NCBI RefSeq assembly: GCF_002811475.1
Contig: NZ_NPDL01000011.1
Span: forward strand, 62,001-126,000
Direction of reading: 5' to 3'
Length of the DNA stretch: 64,000 nucleotides
From: Leptospira hartskeerlii
GTDB taxonomy: Bacteria > Spirochaetota > Leptospiria > Leptospirales > Leptospiraceae
Shown here piece by piece: positions 28,761-37,313 of this stretch (within the stretch, counting starts at the first letter, position 1; every line of letters begins with the position of its first letter). The notes below the pieces were generated by a model, which was given only the letters and a program-made list of their open reading frames with translations, had not been told where the DNA came from and made no database searches. The translations under genes and the position numbers were made by a program.

Positions 28761-31538
28761 TTAGTCTTGATTTTGAAGAGAGTATCTACTGATCTGCAGA
28801 ACCTTAAATTTGGTTTCTGCTCCACCAAGATTTAAAGAAGCGTTATCTCCCACTTTTTTACCTAAAAGAGACTTAGCAAGCGGCGACTGATAAGAAATAA
28901 TATTTTTCTCAGTATCCGCGTCCCAAGCTCCCAAGATAGAATAAGTTTGATCTTCTCCGCTGGACTCGTTTTTGAGTTTTACGGTAGTTCCGATATTGAT
29001 ACGATCTGTTTTCACGTTGGAAAGATCTAGAACGATCGCAGCCTTGAGCTCCGCTTCCAGCTTTTTGATCTGAGCTTGGAGCTGGACTTGTTTTTCCATA
29101 GCGGCTTTGTATTCCGCGTTCTCTCTTAAGTCCCCTCTTTCCTGAGCCTCTCCGATATCTCTGGAGTTTTCAGGCATCTCAACGTTGACTAAATGATCGA
29201 ACTCCGCTTTTTTAGCGTTCAGAGCACGGCGAGTAACGAGAACTGCGTTTTCCGGAATTCTTGCCAGAACATCCTCTTCCTCTTCATCATCATCCTCTTC
29301 TTCCCAGATTAGATCCGGTTTCAGAGCTCGAATAAGAGACATCAATTTATCCTTTTCAGTCTCTTCGATATAAGGAACTTCTCTATAAAGAGCATACACT
29401 TTGCGGATATATTCCGAGTCTCCGTTTTGGATCGCCTCGCTGATCACAGCTGCGTCGTTTCCGAATAGGATCTCTTGGCAAGTGTTCTTAAGCTTGGTTC
29501 CTTTTTCCTCGATCTTGTTCAGAGGTTTTAATAAACGAAGAACTCTCAGGATTAGATCCTGTCTAGAAACGTTCATCCATTCTTCTTCCCAAGTTTTGAG
29601 AAGGATAGATTTTGCTACCCAGAGGAATACTTCAGGATTTTCTTTCGCGCGGCTGGATGAGGTTTCGATGAATAAGTTCAGTTCGGCGAACTTTCCGTCA
29701 GCTTCCAGAACGGAAACAACGTATTTATTGTTCTTAACCGGAACTTCAAAAAGAAGACCAACCAGAATATTGACCCAATCAGAATGCGATTTTTTCACTA
29801 AGTCTACGAAAGACTTTTTGATATCCAAGTTGCTGATCCTAGAAGAATATTCCAGGACCTCTTCTCTTTTCAGAGACTTAACGATCTTGGAAACATCATC
29901 CAATTTTTGGTATCTTTGGAAATCGTAAGGACTTCCGTCTTCACCTTCCATGGTAGAAGCGACTTCGTCCAGATATAGATACGCAACGATCTTGCGGAAT
30001 GAGTCGTGAGTTTGTTCTTCTTCGAAATAATGATGAGCGAAAGTATCGATCGCTGATTCTGCTTCTTCTTTGTTACGAAGCGCTTCGATCGCGATGTCCA
30101 GACGTTTTGCAGGATCAGTGTTCGCATTGAATTTTTCAGTCAATTCTTCAGCGTAAGTGATCGGTTTTTCTCTATACCAGAGTTCGTCTTTTTTCTTAGG
30201 GTTAAAGCCTAGGTTATCTTCTTTCTTGATAACATTCTTAGCTTTGTTCCACCATTTGGACCAATCAACCACAGGGATAAATTTCCCTGCAATCTCCGCT
30301 TTCATTTCGGCAACCAACATATGGTTTTCGAAAGAAGTTAATAATTCCTTAAAGAAGCCAGGAACATCGTTCTCAAATAAGGAAACAACGGAAGGCTTGT
30401 CCTCATAGAATCTTACCCAGATATGATCTCCTTTCAGAGGTTTCAAACTGGTGATCGCCATTTGGATGGAAAGTTTATGATTTTTCTTATCTTTGAAATC
30501 TACGAAGATGGAATCTCCGTTAGGCGAAATAGAAACGATCTTACCTACTCCCCAATTCCTATGAAGAACGTAGTTGCCGGTATCGAATACGATGTTTCTT
30601 TCGAAGTTGGAAATACAAACCTTAACAGGTTTTCTGTTATTTCCTAACTCGGACATTTTTAAGAAATCTTCCAACAAGCTGTGGTTGGCATATTTCAGTT
30701 TATAAACTCTAATCAGTTCGTTTCTTGCCTTGTTGGAAACAGGCTCATGATCCAGGATCTTTTTCAGAAGATAGATCACTCTGTCCCAATCTTCAGTGAT
30801 CTTAAATGGCTCAACTAATGGATAAAGGTAACCTGCAAGACGGGTCTTTTCACGGTGACCTAAAAGGATACGTTCTATCTTTTCAACGAATTGGATATCA
30901 TCGTGGCTGTTGGAAACAAAGATAGGCCAGATCTCTTCGAATTGTACGTATTCTTTGGTTTTTGCAAAAGTTTCGATCGCTTGTTTTAGATATGCGACTG
31001 CCTTTTCTTTGTTTTCATCAAGAATTGCTAATGCGTATTTTTTAGCGATTTCCGGGTTCTTGCGATCTTGTTTTGCAAGTTTTTCCAGGATAGGTTTAAG
31101 CTCTTTATTCTTCTTTAGTTTTTCAAGAGCTTCCGCTTTGAAACGAAGAGCGTAACGATCCTCTCCGAATTTTAAAATATTGTCAGTGATATGTTCAATG
31201 ATGACCCATTTGCTGGCTTGCTTAAAAGAATCCAGTAGAGTCTTGAAATAAGAAGCAGCGTCTATACTTCCTTTTTGTAGTCCGAGTAATCCAAGCATGT
31301 ATCTTGCGGAAATACTTTCAGGATGATCAGCAAGATGTTCTTCCAATTTTGTTTTGGCAGAATCTATAAGTCCGGATGATTGAAAGGATTCTATAAGATC
31401 GTCGTAAATTTTAAATTTAGATGCTGGAATGGAATTTGCGTCCGAGCGTACATAAATCTCCTCGTTGAAAAGAGAAGTCAGCTTGTCCAGTTCGCTGGCA
31501 GGCTTAGTTTCCGCGGTTGTCGCAGTTTCGTTAGACAT
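28761..31538 (-). CDS. greA: GreA-family transcription factor with long N-terminal TPR-like extension
   Basis: Length is 925 residues from the ATG at 31538, which has GGAG eight bases upstream; a TTG at 31571 would add 11 residues. About 760 N-terminal residues are helical and TPR-like (FKIYDDLIESFQSSGLIDSA and LEEHLADHPESISARYMLGL are repeat-like). The last 160 residues are GreA/GreB: the coiled coil bears GDLRENAEYKAA with the acidic tip residues, followed by the FKBP-like C-terminal domain (GTTVKLKNESS). GreA reactivates backtracked RNA polymerase by stimulating transcript cleavage. Large GreA proteins of this type are, from memory, also known in Borrelia and Treponema. The acidic linker EEEDDDEEEEDVLARIPENA lies between the two parts. 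It has its own promoter region with repeated CTTAGG motifs. Confidence 0.92.
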   Translation of the reverse strand: MSNETATTAETKPASELDKLTSLFNEEIYVRSDANSIPASKFKIYDDLIESFQSSGLIDSAKTKLEEHLADHPESISARYMLGLLGLQKGSIDAASYFKTLLDSFKQASKWVIIEHITDNILKFGEDRYALRFKAEALEKLKKNKELKPILEKLAKQDRKNPEIAKKYALAILDENKEKAVAYLKQAIETFAKTKEYVQFEEIWPIFVSNSHDDIQFVEKIERILLGHREKTRLAGYLYPLVEPFKITEDWDRVIYLLKKILDHEPVSNKARNELIRVYKLKYANHSLLEDFLKMSELGNNRKPVKVCISNFERNIVFDTGNYVLHRNWGVGKIVSISPNGDSIFVDFKDKKNHKLSIQMAITSLKPLKGDHIWVRFYEDKPSVVSLFENDVPGFFKELLTSFENHMLVAEMKAEIAGKFIPVVDWSKWWNKAKNVIKKEDNLGFNPKKKDELWYREKPITYAEELTEKFNANTDPAKRLDIAIEALRNKEEAESAIDTFAHHYFEEEQTHDSFRKIVAYLYLDEVASTMEGEDGSPYDFQRYQKLDDVSKIVKSLKREEVLEYSSRISNLDIKKSFVDLVKKSHSDWVNILVGLLFEVPVKNNKYVVSVLEADGKFAELNLFIETSSSRAKENPEVFLWVAKSILLKTWEEEWMNVSRQDLILRVLRLLKPLNKIEEKGTKLKNTCQEILFGNDAAVISEAIQNGDSEYIRKVYALYREVPYIEETEKDKLMSLIRALKPDLIWEEEDDDEEEEDVLARIPENAVLVTRRALNAKKAEFDHLVNVEMPENSRDIGEAQERGDLRENAEYKAAMEKQVQLQAQIKKLEAELKAAIVLDLSNVKTDRINIGTTVKLKNESSGEDQTYSILGAWDADTEKNIISYQSPLAKSLLGKKVGDNASLNLGGAETKFKVLQISRYSLQNQD

Positions 31539-31622
31539 AGGAATTACTCCGCCGACGGGGTCGGCATTCAAAAATAGGTTCGGATGGGCGGTTTTTTGTC
31601 TCTTAAGAGCCCTTTCAGATCA

Positions 31623-31650
31623 ATTATAGCAGCTTAGGCTTATACGTAAA
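31623..31650 (-). promoter_or_regulatory. Predicted sigma-70 promoter of the greA fusion gene
   Basis: On the minus strand TTTACG (31650-31645), 16 bases, then TATAAT (31628-31623). The -10 box is perfect and the -35 box is partial. It lies about 85 bases before the start codon. Confidence 0.5.
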
Positions 31651-31700
31651 CTAGAATTTGGACTTAGGCTTGTACAGGTGCTGTTTCGCTATTACTTAGG
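31633..31700. promoter_or_regulatory. Phased CTTAGG direct repeats in the greA-fusion promoter region
   Basis: CTTAGGCTTATAC at 31633-31645 and CTTAGGCTTGTAC at 31663-31675 match at 12 of 13 positions and are exactly 30 bases apart. A third CTTAGG stands at 31695-31700. The first copy overlaps the spacer and -35 box of the predicted promoter. Spacing of about three helical turns suggests binding of a protein on one DNA face. Confidence 0.5.
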
Positions 31701-31740
31701 TGAGAATTCGTAAGAAAAACGCCAGATTTTCATAACAGAG

Positions 31741-31770
31741 AAACAAAAAACGCGGGAAGGTTCCCGCGTT
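31741..31770 (-). terminator. Rho-independent terminator after flaA1
   Basis: AACGCGGGAA, two bases, TTCCCGCGTT: a perfect 10-base inverted repeat, followed on the minus strand by TTTTTTG. It lies 28 bases after the flaA1 stop. Confidence 0.9.
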
Positions 31771-31797
31771 TCATTAGAGTCGGATTGTGAGAAAGGC

Positions 31798-32736
31798 TTA
31801 CTTGCCGTTTCCACCTTCACATTCTTTCTCAGCTTTCACTTTTAACATCTTATCCAACTTACGCTTAGAGCGGCAGTCATCCGCATCGAAGTCGATAGAA
31901 GCTCCGTCGAAGTGAACTTCGAATACGTCGGAAAGAACTCTTAGCTCGTCAAAGAAAAGGTAAACAGTTTCTCCACTCGTATCGTTACGAGAGCGAATTT
32001 TAAATTGTTTGAATACAAGTGTCTTAACCTGAGGGTAAGAATTTACGTCTTGAGGAACTCCCGGAGGAATTTCAAAAGTAAGAGGTCTCCAACCGATAAA
32101 GTCCAGATCTCCGAATTGGAAGATATGAGAATCACCTTTCCAATCTTCTAACCAACCCTCTAGGTTGTACTCGTTACCACGACCGCAAACCCAAACAGAA
32201 ACCGCCTTTACGATCCCTGGGAATTCAACACCATAGATCTTGAATTCTTTTCTTTTGTTGTTCGCGTCTAAGTAAGCCATTTTACGAGTGATCTCGTATT
32301 CTGGTGTGCGAGGGGGACGGATACTGACAGAGTTATCTCCTGGGAAAGTGAAAGCAAACTTCACTCCCAAAACTTTTCCGGTTCCAGCATCTACGTTCTT
32401 GATGTCTCCAGGTTTTCCGGGAAGAAGTTTAACTTCTCTCAATGCTTGTGCATTAGAAGCTGTAGGCTGGTACTGTCCCTGCTGCCCTTGAGGAACTTGT
32501 GTATCCTTATCTGTGGATACTTCCCAACCGTAAGGAGCAGAACCTGGAGGATTGTCCCAGGATTCTACAGTGATGGAGCGTAACTCCATCCCGCTTACGT
32601 CGATACCGGTAGGAGTCTCGATCCCGCCTTTTTTCTTTTTGATAAATTGCGCGCTCACAGTCCCGAGAAGAAGGATGGAAGAAATACCTACTACTACTGC
32701 CGCGGTGATTTTAGTTTTTTTGCTGAGGTTTTTCAT
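31798..32736 (-). CDS. flaA1: Flagellar filament outer-layer (sheath) protein FlaA1
   Basis: A 312-residue exported protein with a signal peptide cut after VSA (about residue 29), followed by a basic FIKKKKGG stretch. FlaA-family features are the lectin-like beta-sandwich strands such as [40 protein letters not shown] and [15 protein letters not shown]. FlaA proteins coat the periplasmic flagellar filament of spirochaetes. Assignment as FlaA1 rests on length and on being second behind flaA2, which fits what I recall of the Leptospira flaA2-flaA1 pair. AGGA lies 5 bases before the ATG and 18 bases separate it from flaA2. A terminator follows. Confidence 0.88.
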   Translation of the reverse strand: MKNLSKKTKITAAVVVGISSILLLGTVSAQFIKKKKGGIETPTGIDVSGMELRSITVESWDNPPGSAPYGWEVSTDKDTQVPQGQQGQYQPTASNAQALREVKLLPGKPGDIKNVDAGTGKVLGVKFAFTFPGDNSVSIRPPRTPEYEITRKMAYLDANNKRKEFKIYGVEFPGIVKAVSVWVCGRGNEYNLEGWLEDWKGDSHIFQFGDLDFIGWRPLTFEIPPGVPQDVNSYPQVKTLVFKQFKIRSRNDTSGETVYLFFDELRVLSDVFEVHFDGASIDFDADDCRSKRKLDKMLKVKAEKECEGGNGK

Positions 32737-32754
32737 ACGTGTCCTACCGGAAGA

Positions 32755-33468
32755 TCACCAATTGTCCTTAATTTCAGAACCAGGATACTTCGTATCAGAT
32801 TTATCGGCACGAACTTCCAAATCATCTACATAAAAGTAGAAGCTTCCGCCCACTTCATGAACATCAGATGTCACGAAAATGGAAACGAATCTTAGGTTCT
32901 TGTCCAATAATGCAAATCTGGTACTTTGAGGAACAAATCCCGGAACAGTTGCAGTTAACTTTCTCCAACCGAAATAATCCAAGCGACCCATTCTGATATT
33001 ATGGGTTTTTCCTCTATAGTCTCTCAGTTTAACGAATAGAGTATGACGGAATTTTCTTCCCAAAGCCCAAATAGAGACCTGACGAGCTTTTCCTTTTACG
33101 ATATATTCGTGAGGAGGAAAAACTTCTACTCTGTCAAAACCTCTATCGGTATAATGAGTTTTGATGCCGAGGATATGGTTCTTTTCTAATTGGTCTCCAC
33201 CATTATCCGGAACAGTATTCTCATCGAATACGTCTCGGATCAGACCTCTTTGAACCATCTTAAGAGTTTTAGTCTCTCCCAGGGGAGTAGTAGACTTAGC
33301 TCTCCAGTCTTCGGACTCCTCGAAGTTTTCGAGTATAATTTTCTCGAGGGGATCCGGTGCTTGGCCGCCTTGGCCGCCTTGGTTCCCTCCCGCTGGCTGC
33401 TGACCGGAAGTCCCGGTAATCGCCAAGAAAAAGAGAACGCTAGCTAATAAGTACGTCTTTTTCCCCAT
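32755..33468 (-). CDS. flaA2: Flagellar filament outer-layer (sheath) protein FlaA2
   Basis: Length is 237 residues from the ATG at 33468, supported by AGGAG eight bases upstream; the frame extends further but without a signal. The signal peptide MGKKTYLLASVLFFLAITG is followed by a Gln/Gly-rich linker and then the FlaA fold: KARQVSIWALGRKFRHTLFV, IRMGRLDYFGWRKLTATVPG and FYFYVDDLEVRA parallel the strands in FlaA1. The conserved pair DYFGW/DFIGW is visible in both. It is the first flaA gene of the PUR-flaA2-flaA1 operon. Confidence 0.88.
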   Translation of the reverse strand: MGKKTYLLASVLFFLAITGTSGQQPAGGNQGGQGGQAPDPLEKIILENFEESEDWRAKSTTPLGETKTLKMVQRGLIRDVFDENTVPDNGGDQLEKNHILGIKTHYTDRGFDRVEVFPPHEYIVKGKARQVSIWALGRKFRHTLFVKLRDYRGKTHNIRMGRLDYFGWRKLTATVPGFVPQSTRFALLDKNLRFVSIFVTSDVHEVGGSFYFYVDDLEVRADKSDTKYPGSEIKDNW

Positions 33469-33502
33469 GAGAACATCTCCTAAAGATTTAGTGCAATCCA
33501 AT

Positions 33503-33736
33503 CTAATTCTGAGAGGGAGGGATGTCCGTAACTTCTCCATCCTGAATCAGGCCTTGGAATTTACGTAATACCTCGATCATCTTTCCGACACCTTCTGCCG
33601 GAATGAATATGGAAGATTTTTTGCTATTGGACCATTCGGAAACTTTTAAGTAGTATCCGTTCTCGTTCCGTTTTAGATCTACCAGAAACTTTTTGTTCTG
33701 GGTAGCGACCTTCTCCGTTAGGATTTCGGGGTCCAA
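33503..33736 (-). CDS. PUR-domain (DUF3276) nucleic-acid-binding protein
   Basis: A 77-residue protein starting at TTG 33736 with a strong AAGGAG eight bases upstream. KKFLVDLKRNENGYYLKVSE and then SSIFIPAEGVGKMIEVLRKF follow the strand-strand-helix pattern of PUR repeats, as in Borrelia BpuR. PUR proteins bind single-stranded DNA or RNA and often dimerise because they have one repeat. It lies 34 bases ahead of flaA2, in the same direction, so it may regulate the flaA messages. No catalytic residues are expected. Confidence 0.8.
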   Translation of the reverse strand: MDPEILTEKVATQNKKFLVDLKRNENGYYLKVSEWSNSKKSSIFIPAEGVGKMIEVLRKFQGLIQDGEVTDIPPSQN

Positions 33737-33767
33737 ATAGATTTCTCCTTCCCGTCTCTGTGTATAA

Positions 33768-33794
33768 ATATCGGTAGCCTAAGTTCCAAAATTA
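33768..33794 (-). promoter_or_regulatory. Possible sigma-28-type promoter of the PUR-flaA2-flaA1 operon
   Basis: Minus strand: TAATTTTG, 11 bases, ACCGATAT. Compared with the flagellar consensus TAAAGTTT-N11-GCCGATAA this matches 5 of 8 and 6 of 8. An overlapping sigma-70 reading (TTGGAA, then TTATAC) is also possible, so this is tentative. Confidence 0.3.
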
Positions 33795-33938
33795 GCCAAG
33801 TAAAAAGTTTTTTGCAGTTCAGGAGAAAAAATTGAAAAAAATGGATCTCCGAGCCGACAAGACTTGCCCTGGGTGAAGGAACTCCTGCACTTTATTGTGG
33901 TCATGCCCTGATTTATGAGACATAATTTCTTTTTTCTC

Positions 33939-34025
33939 CGCACAGAGACCACAGAGTTCACGGGGAGATTTTGTAGGAGTTCCTACAGCTCGAATGTCTC
34001 TGTGTTCTCCGTGAGCTCCGTGCGA
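33939..34025. repeat. Second copy of the dispersed inverted repeat (87 bp)
   Basis: Left arm CGCACAGAGACCACAGAGTT, right arm end GTGAGCTCCGTGCGA, near-palindromic core TGTAGGAGTTCCTACA at 33972-33987. Order and arms match the element at 16259-16361. It ends 2 bases from the stop codon (34028-34030) of the membrane protein gene. The remainder of the 291-base gap 33737-34027 holds the PUR operon promoter region; I see no further gene there. Confidence 0.8.
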
Positions 34026-34027
34026 AA

Positions 34028-34831
34028 TTAATGTTTCCTCTTATTCCAAACCAGGATTCCAATGATCCAAATATAGTTTAAAGCGAGAAGGCCCGCAAGC
34101 CCAAGAACTCCCATATTGAACAAAACTTCTTCCGGATTGGAGATTGGGAGAAGGATCCGAGGATTTTTAGGAAGATCGAAACCGAACTTTTTACAGGCCT
34201 CCAGGACTGCTTCCGCATAATACGAGTTCAATCCTGCAATATTGGAATGGGACAAAGACTGCCCTACTCTCGGGTTCTGCTTCTCCCAATCACATACTTT
34301 TTCGGAGAATTGTGGGCAAACTGCCCAGGTCAGGACCTCGTCACCTTCTTTCCAATCGGAAGAAACCCAGGGTGCCACATGGAAATACAATGTTTTCTTA
34401 ATAGAACCTGGAGTAGTCTTAGTGACCTGGTATTTGTATAAAAACTTAGAATCGGTGAATCTATAGATATGAGAATTAGAAACTCCACTTTCTTTCTGAA
34501 AGATGGTTTGTTCCGGAGATTTTAGACCCAGAAAGAAACCGAATGCATGGCTTAAATACAGAGCGGAAACTGGTGCAGAGATAAAGCCCAGGAATAAAGC
34601 GAAGAATATACTATTCCCGTAAAACTTGGTCAGCCTTAGGGTCATAAAGAACATAGGAAGAAATAAAAAACCAAGGCAGGCGATCGTAGAGATCAATGTC
34701 CCGAAAAGGCCGATCGGTAAAAAAAGTGCGGCCATTCCGTTTACGAACAATAAACCCAAACCAAGTAATCTCCACGGAGGTTCCGGCTTTTTAGGTCTTT
34801 GGTTTTCCCAGTTTTTGACTAAGGCAAACAT
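34028..34831 (-). CDS. Uncharacterised membrane protein
   Basis: A 267-residue protein I do not recognise. Three hydrophobic segments lie in the first 100 residues (WRLLGLGLLFVNGMAALFLP, IACLGFLFLPMFF and a third near 75-95). A roughly 135-residue extracytoplasmic or cytoplasmic domain follows with YRFTDSKFLYKYQV and EGDEVLTWAVCP, which is loosely like the DUF3592 pattern. A last hydrophobic helix stands near the C-terminus (LGLAGLLALNYIWIIGILVW). It begins 5 bases after the preceding envelope gene, so it belongs to the same unit. No function can be given. Confidence 0.7.
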   Translation of the reverse strand: MFALVKNWENQRPKKPEPPWRLLGLGLLFVNGMAALFLPIGLFGTLISTIACLGFLFLPMFFMTLRLTKFYGNSIFFALFLGFISAPVSALYLSHAFGFFLGLKSPEQTIFQKESGVSNSHIYRFTDSKFLYKYQVTKTTPGSIKKTLYFHVAPWVSSDWKEGDEVLTWAVCPQFSEKVCDWEKQNPRVGQSLSHSNIAGLNSYYAEAVLEACKKFGFDLPKNPRILLPISNPEEVLFNMGVLGLAGLLALNYIWIIGILVWNKRKH

Positions 34832-34836
34832 CTCCC

Positions 34837-35949
34837 TTATTCTACGACGACAGAGGAAGAAAATCCACTCCAGATTTTTGTGCCAAGGGCCTCTAATTTG
34901 CTTGGATAAGCCAAAGAGAATAGTATTCCCCTGGTCCCTCTTAAATAAAATTTTTCCAGCACGATGATCTGGCTCTTACGCCCATCTTCTCCTACAAAAT
35001 CGAAACTCGTTCTATAAAGGTCCCCTTCTTTTTTGCGAAGATAATTCCATTCTCTCATCGTCCTGGAATTGATCCCTCGGAGTGAATCCCATACAATATA
35101 ATAGTTTTGAGCATTAAAGATAGAGGGATGAAAATGAAGTGTGGTTCCTATCGTGAATACAATCCGATCCGGCCGAAAGAATAATATACCTTCACTACTC
35201 TTTCGATATTCTTTTTCCCAAGTAGAAGGTCCTCCTTCCACAGGAAAATTCTGGTAGAATCTATGCACCTGCCAGAGATAATCCGGATCTTCTCCTGAAA
35301 GCTCTCTGTCTTCATCCGGAAATAAATAAGTAAGATCAGGAGGAAGATCTAAAGAATATGCAAAGTCGGAACTCCTAATCTTCAAAACTTCCGGAGTCCA
35401 GCAGCCGAACGGATCAGTAAATCTTTGTAGTTCTTTTTCTTTATGAGAATATTGTTCTAAAAATTTCGCGAGAAGTTTTGCAGTTCTTTCATAACCTTCC
35501 GGTACCAATTTTCCGTATCTCAATCGATAGCAGTACATGGAACCTTTTAAAAGGCGGATTGCAGAATATGGATTTGCATGCTTTTGCAAACTTTCCGCCT
35601 CGCTATAATGTAGATCCAATTCTTGCCTGTTCGGAAATACTTCCTTGTAATTTCGATCCAGGATCATCTCCACTTTTCCGTCTTTGTAAAAACGATAATT
35701 GCGAGATCTGGAGTCTGTCTTCCAAACATAATGTGCGCTTAATCTAAATGCAGTTTGGAGCCTGTTATAAAGTAGTTCTTCTTTTTTTTCCTGATCGCCA
35801 AACCAAGGCTGACGCAGAAGTGGATCGACTTCTTGGGCAATTACCGGAATCGAAGCTATAGTCGGAAGGAAAAGCAGGAAAATTGTATATAATAATTTTA
35901 TAATATACGAAATGCGCGCAAACGAATCTTTTACGATCCGGGTTTTCAT
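34837..35949 (-). CDS. Uncharacterised exported protein
   Basis: A 370-residue protein with an N-terminal signal (YIIKLLYTIFLLFLPTIASI...) likely cut after VIA. The mature part shows no motif I know. It is rich in Tyr, Arg and Leu, with segments such as YVWKTDSRSRNYRFYKDGKV that look like a beta-rich domain and a C-terminal EKFYLRGTRGILFSLAYPSK. Its start overlaps the radA stop by ATGA. Possibly periplasmic; specific to Leptospira as far as I can judge (inference). Confidence 0.7.
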   Translation of the reverse strand: MKTRIVKDSFARISYIIKLLYTIFLLFLPTIASIPVIAQEVDPLLRQPWFGDQEKKEELLYNRLQTAFRLSAHYVWKTDSRSRNYRFYKDGKVEMILDRNYKEVFPNRQELDLHYSEAESLQKHANPYSAIRLLKGSMYCYRLRYGKLVPEGYERTAKLLAKFLEQYSHKEKELQRFTDPFGCWTPEVLKIRSSDFAYSLDLPPDLTYLFPDEDRELSGEDPDYLWQVHRFYQNFPVEGGPSTWEKEYRKSSEGILFFRPDRIVFTIGTTLHFHPSIFNAQNYYIVWDSLRGINSRTMREWNYLRKKEGDLYRTSFDFVGEDGRKSQIIVLEKFYLRGTRGILFSLAYPSKLEALGTKIWSGFSSSVVVE

Positions 35950-37313
35950 TTAAAAAGGCCTTCTAATTCTCTTAGAGCGCTAATTCCTACAATTTCCATT
36001 CCGGGGATTTTTTCTAGCTCCGCCAGATTTCCTTTAGGAAGAAAAACTGTTTCGATCCCAACACCTTTCAGTTCTTTTAATCGAAGGGAAACCTGTCCTA
36101 CGGACCGGACTTCTCCGGAAAGTCCTACTTCTCCAATGACAGCAAATCCAGATTGAACAGGTCTTTCGGTATAACTGGAAAGTATAGAAGCGCAGATCGC
36201 AAGATCGAGCGCGGGTTCGTCCACCTGTAGTCCTCCTGCCAGGTTTCCGAATATATCACATTCTGATAATGTATGTCCCAAGTATTTTTCGATTACTGCA
36301 GCAAGCAAGATAAGTCTTCGAGTATCGGGACCTTCTGCCATTCTTCTTGCCTGAGAATAATTGGTTCTGCTTACTAAGGCTTGGACTTCTACGCTGAGAG
36401 CTCGGCTTCCTTCTACAACGGAACTGATGACTGAGCCACTTTTTCCTTCTGTGAGAGAACTGATAAATACTCTTTGTCTGTCTTTTACTTCTTTTAATCC
36501 GGATTCCAACATTTCGAAAACTGCAAGGTCTCCTACTGCGCCGAATCTGTTTTTTACGGCGCGAAGAAGTCTGAAATAATTCAGTTTGTCCCCTTCGAAG
36601 TACAATACCGTATCGACTAAATGTTCCAATACCTTAGGACCTGCGATCGCTCCATCCTTAGTAATATGTCCGGTCATTAGGATAGGGATTCCGGTGCGCT
36701 TTGCTGTTTCCAAGAGAACTTGAGTACATTCTCGGAGTTGCGTGACTGTTCCCGCTTGGTTTGGAAGTGCTTCCCTTGTAAGAGTTTGGATTGAATCTAC
36801 AAATACTAGATCGGGGGCAACATCCTCGACCATTGCAGAAATATTCTCAGCGTATGTTTCTGAGGAAAGAAGAAGGTTATCTGATAGAACATTCATCCTT
36901 GCCGCTCTGAGTCCCACTTGAGCTGCTGATTCCTCACCGGATATGTACAATATTTTTCTGCCTTGAGAGATCATACTTCTGCTGATCTCTAAGATGAGAG
37001 TGGACTTACCTACTCCAGGTTCTCCACCTACTAAAATCAAACTTCCAGGAACAAGTCCACCGCCTAAAACCAAATCCAATTCAGAAAGTCCTGAACTCAG
37101 ACGTTTTGTATCATCGGGTGAAATAGAATCTATAGGAACGGGTTCCTTATAGACCGCGGATTTCTTATAACTGGGAGAAGAAGAAAAACGATCCCCTCCC
37201 GATTCTTCCACAATCGTATTCCATTTACCGCATGATTCACATTTGCCCGCCCAACGAGAAAATTCTTGTCCGCAGGATTGGCAAAGAAAGGTTTTGGAAA
37301 TTTTCTTTTTCAA
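35946..37313 (-). CDS. radA: DNA repair protein RadA
   Basis: A RecA-like branch-migration ATPase. From the TTG at 37313 the protein is 455 residues with a zinc finger at Cys11, Cys14, Cys25 and Cys28, as expected for RadA. Walker A is GGEPGVGKST, the RadA-specific motif KNRFGAVGD follows, and the C-terminal Lon-like domain is present (GEVGLSGEVRSVGQ). The preferred start makes a TTGA overlap with the upstream rnd-like stop; a TTG at 37343 is an alternative. Acts in recombination intermediate processing. Confidence 0.94.
   Translation of the reverse strand: MKKKISKTFLCQSCGQEFSRWAGKCESCGKWNTIVEESGGDRFSSSPSYKKSAVYKEPVPIDSISPDDTKRLSSGLSELDLVLGGGLVPGSLILVGGEPGVGKSTLILEISRSMISQGRKILYISGEESAAQVGLRAARMNVLSDNLLLSSETYAENISAMVEDVAPDLVFVDSIQTLTREALPNQAGTVTQLRECTQVLLETAKRTGIPILMTGHITKDGAIAGPKVLEHLVDTVLYFEGDKLNYFRLLRAVKNRFGAVGDLAVFEMLESGLKEVKDRQRVFISSLTEGKSGSVISSVVEGSRALSVEVQALVSRTNYSQARRMAEGPDTRRLILLAAVIEKYLGHTLSECDIFGNLAGGLQVDEPALDLAICASILSSYTERPVQSGFAVIGEVGLSGEVRSVGQVSLRLKELKGVGIETVFLPKGNLAELEKIPGMEIVGISALRELEGLFK

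Noticed and set aside
33776..33784. CTTAGGCT in the flaA operon leader resembling the greA CTTAGG motif
   Set aside because: Single copy, opposite orientation and only 8 bases long; too weak to join to the greA-region repeats.
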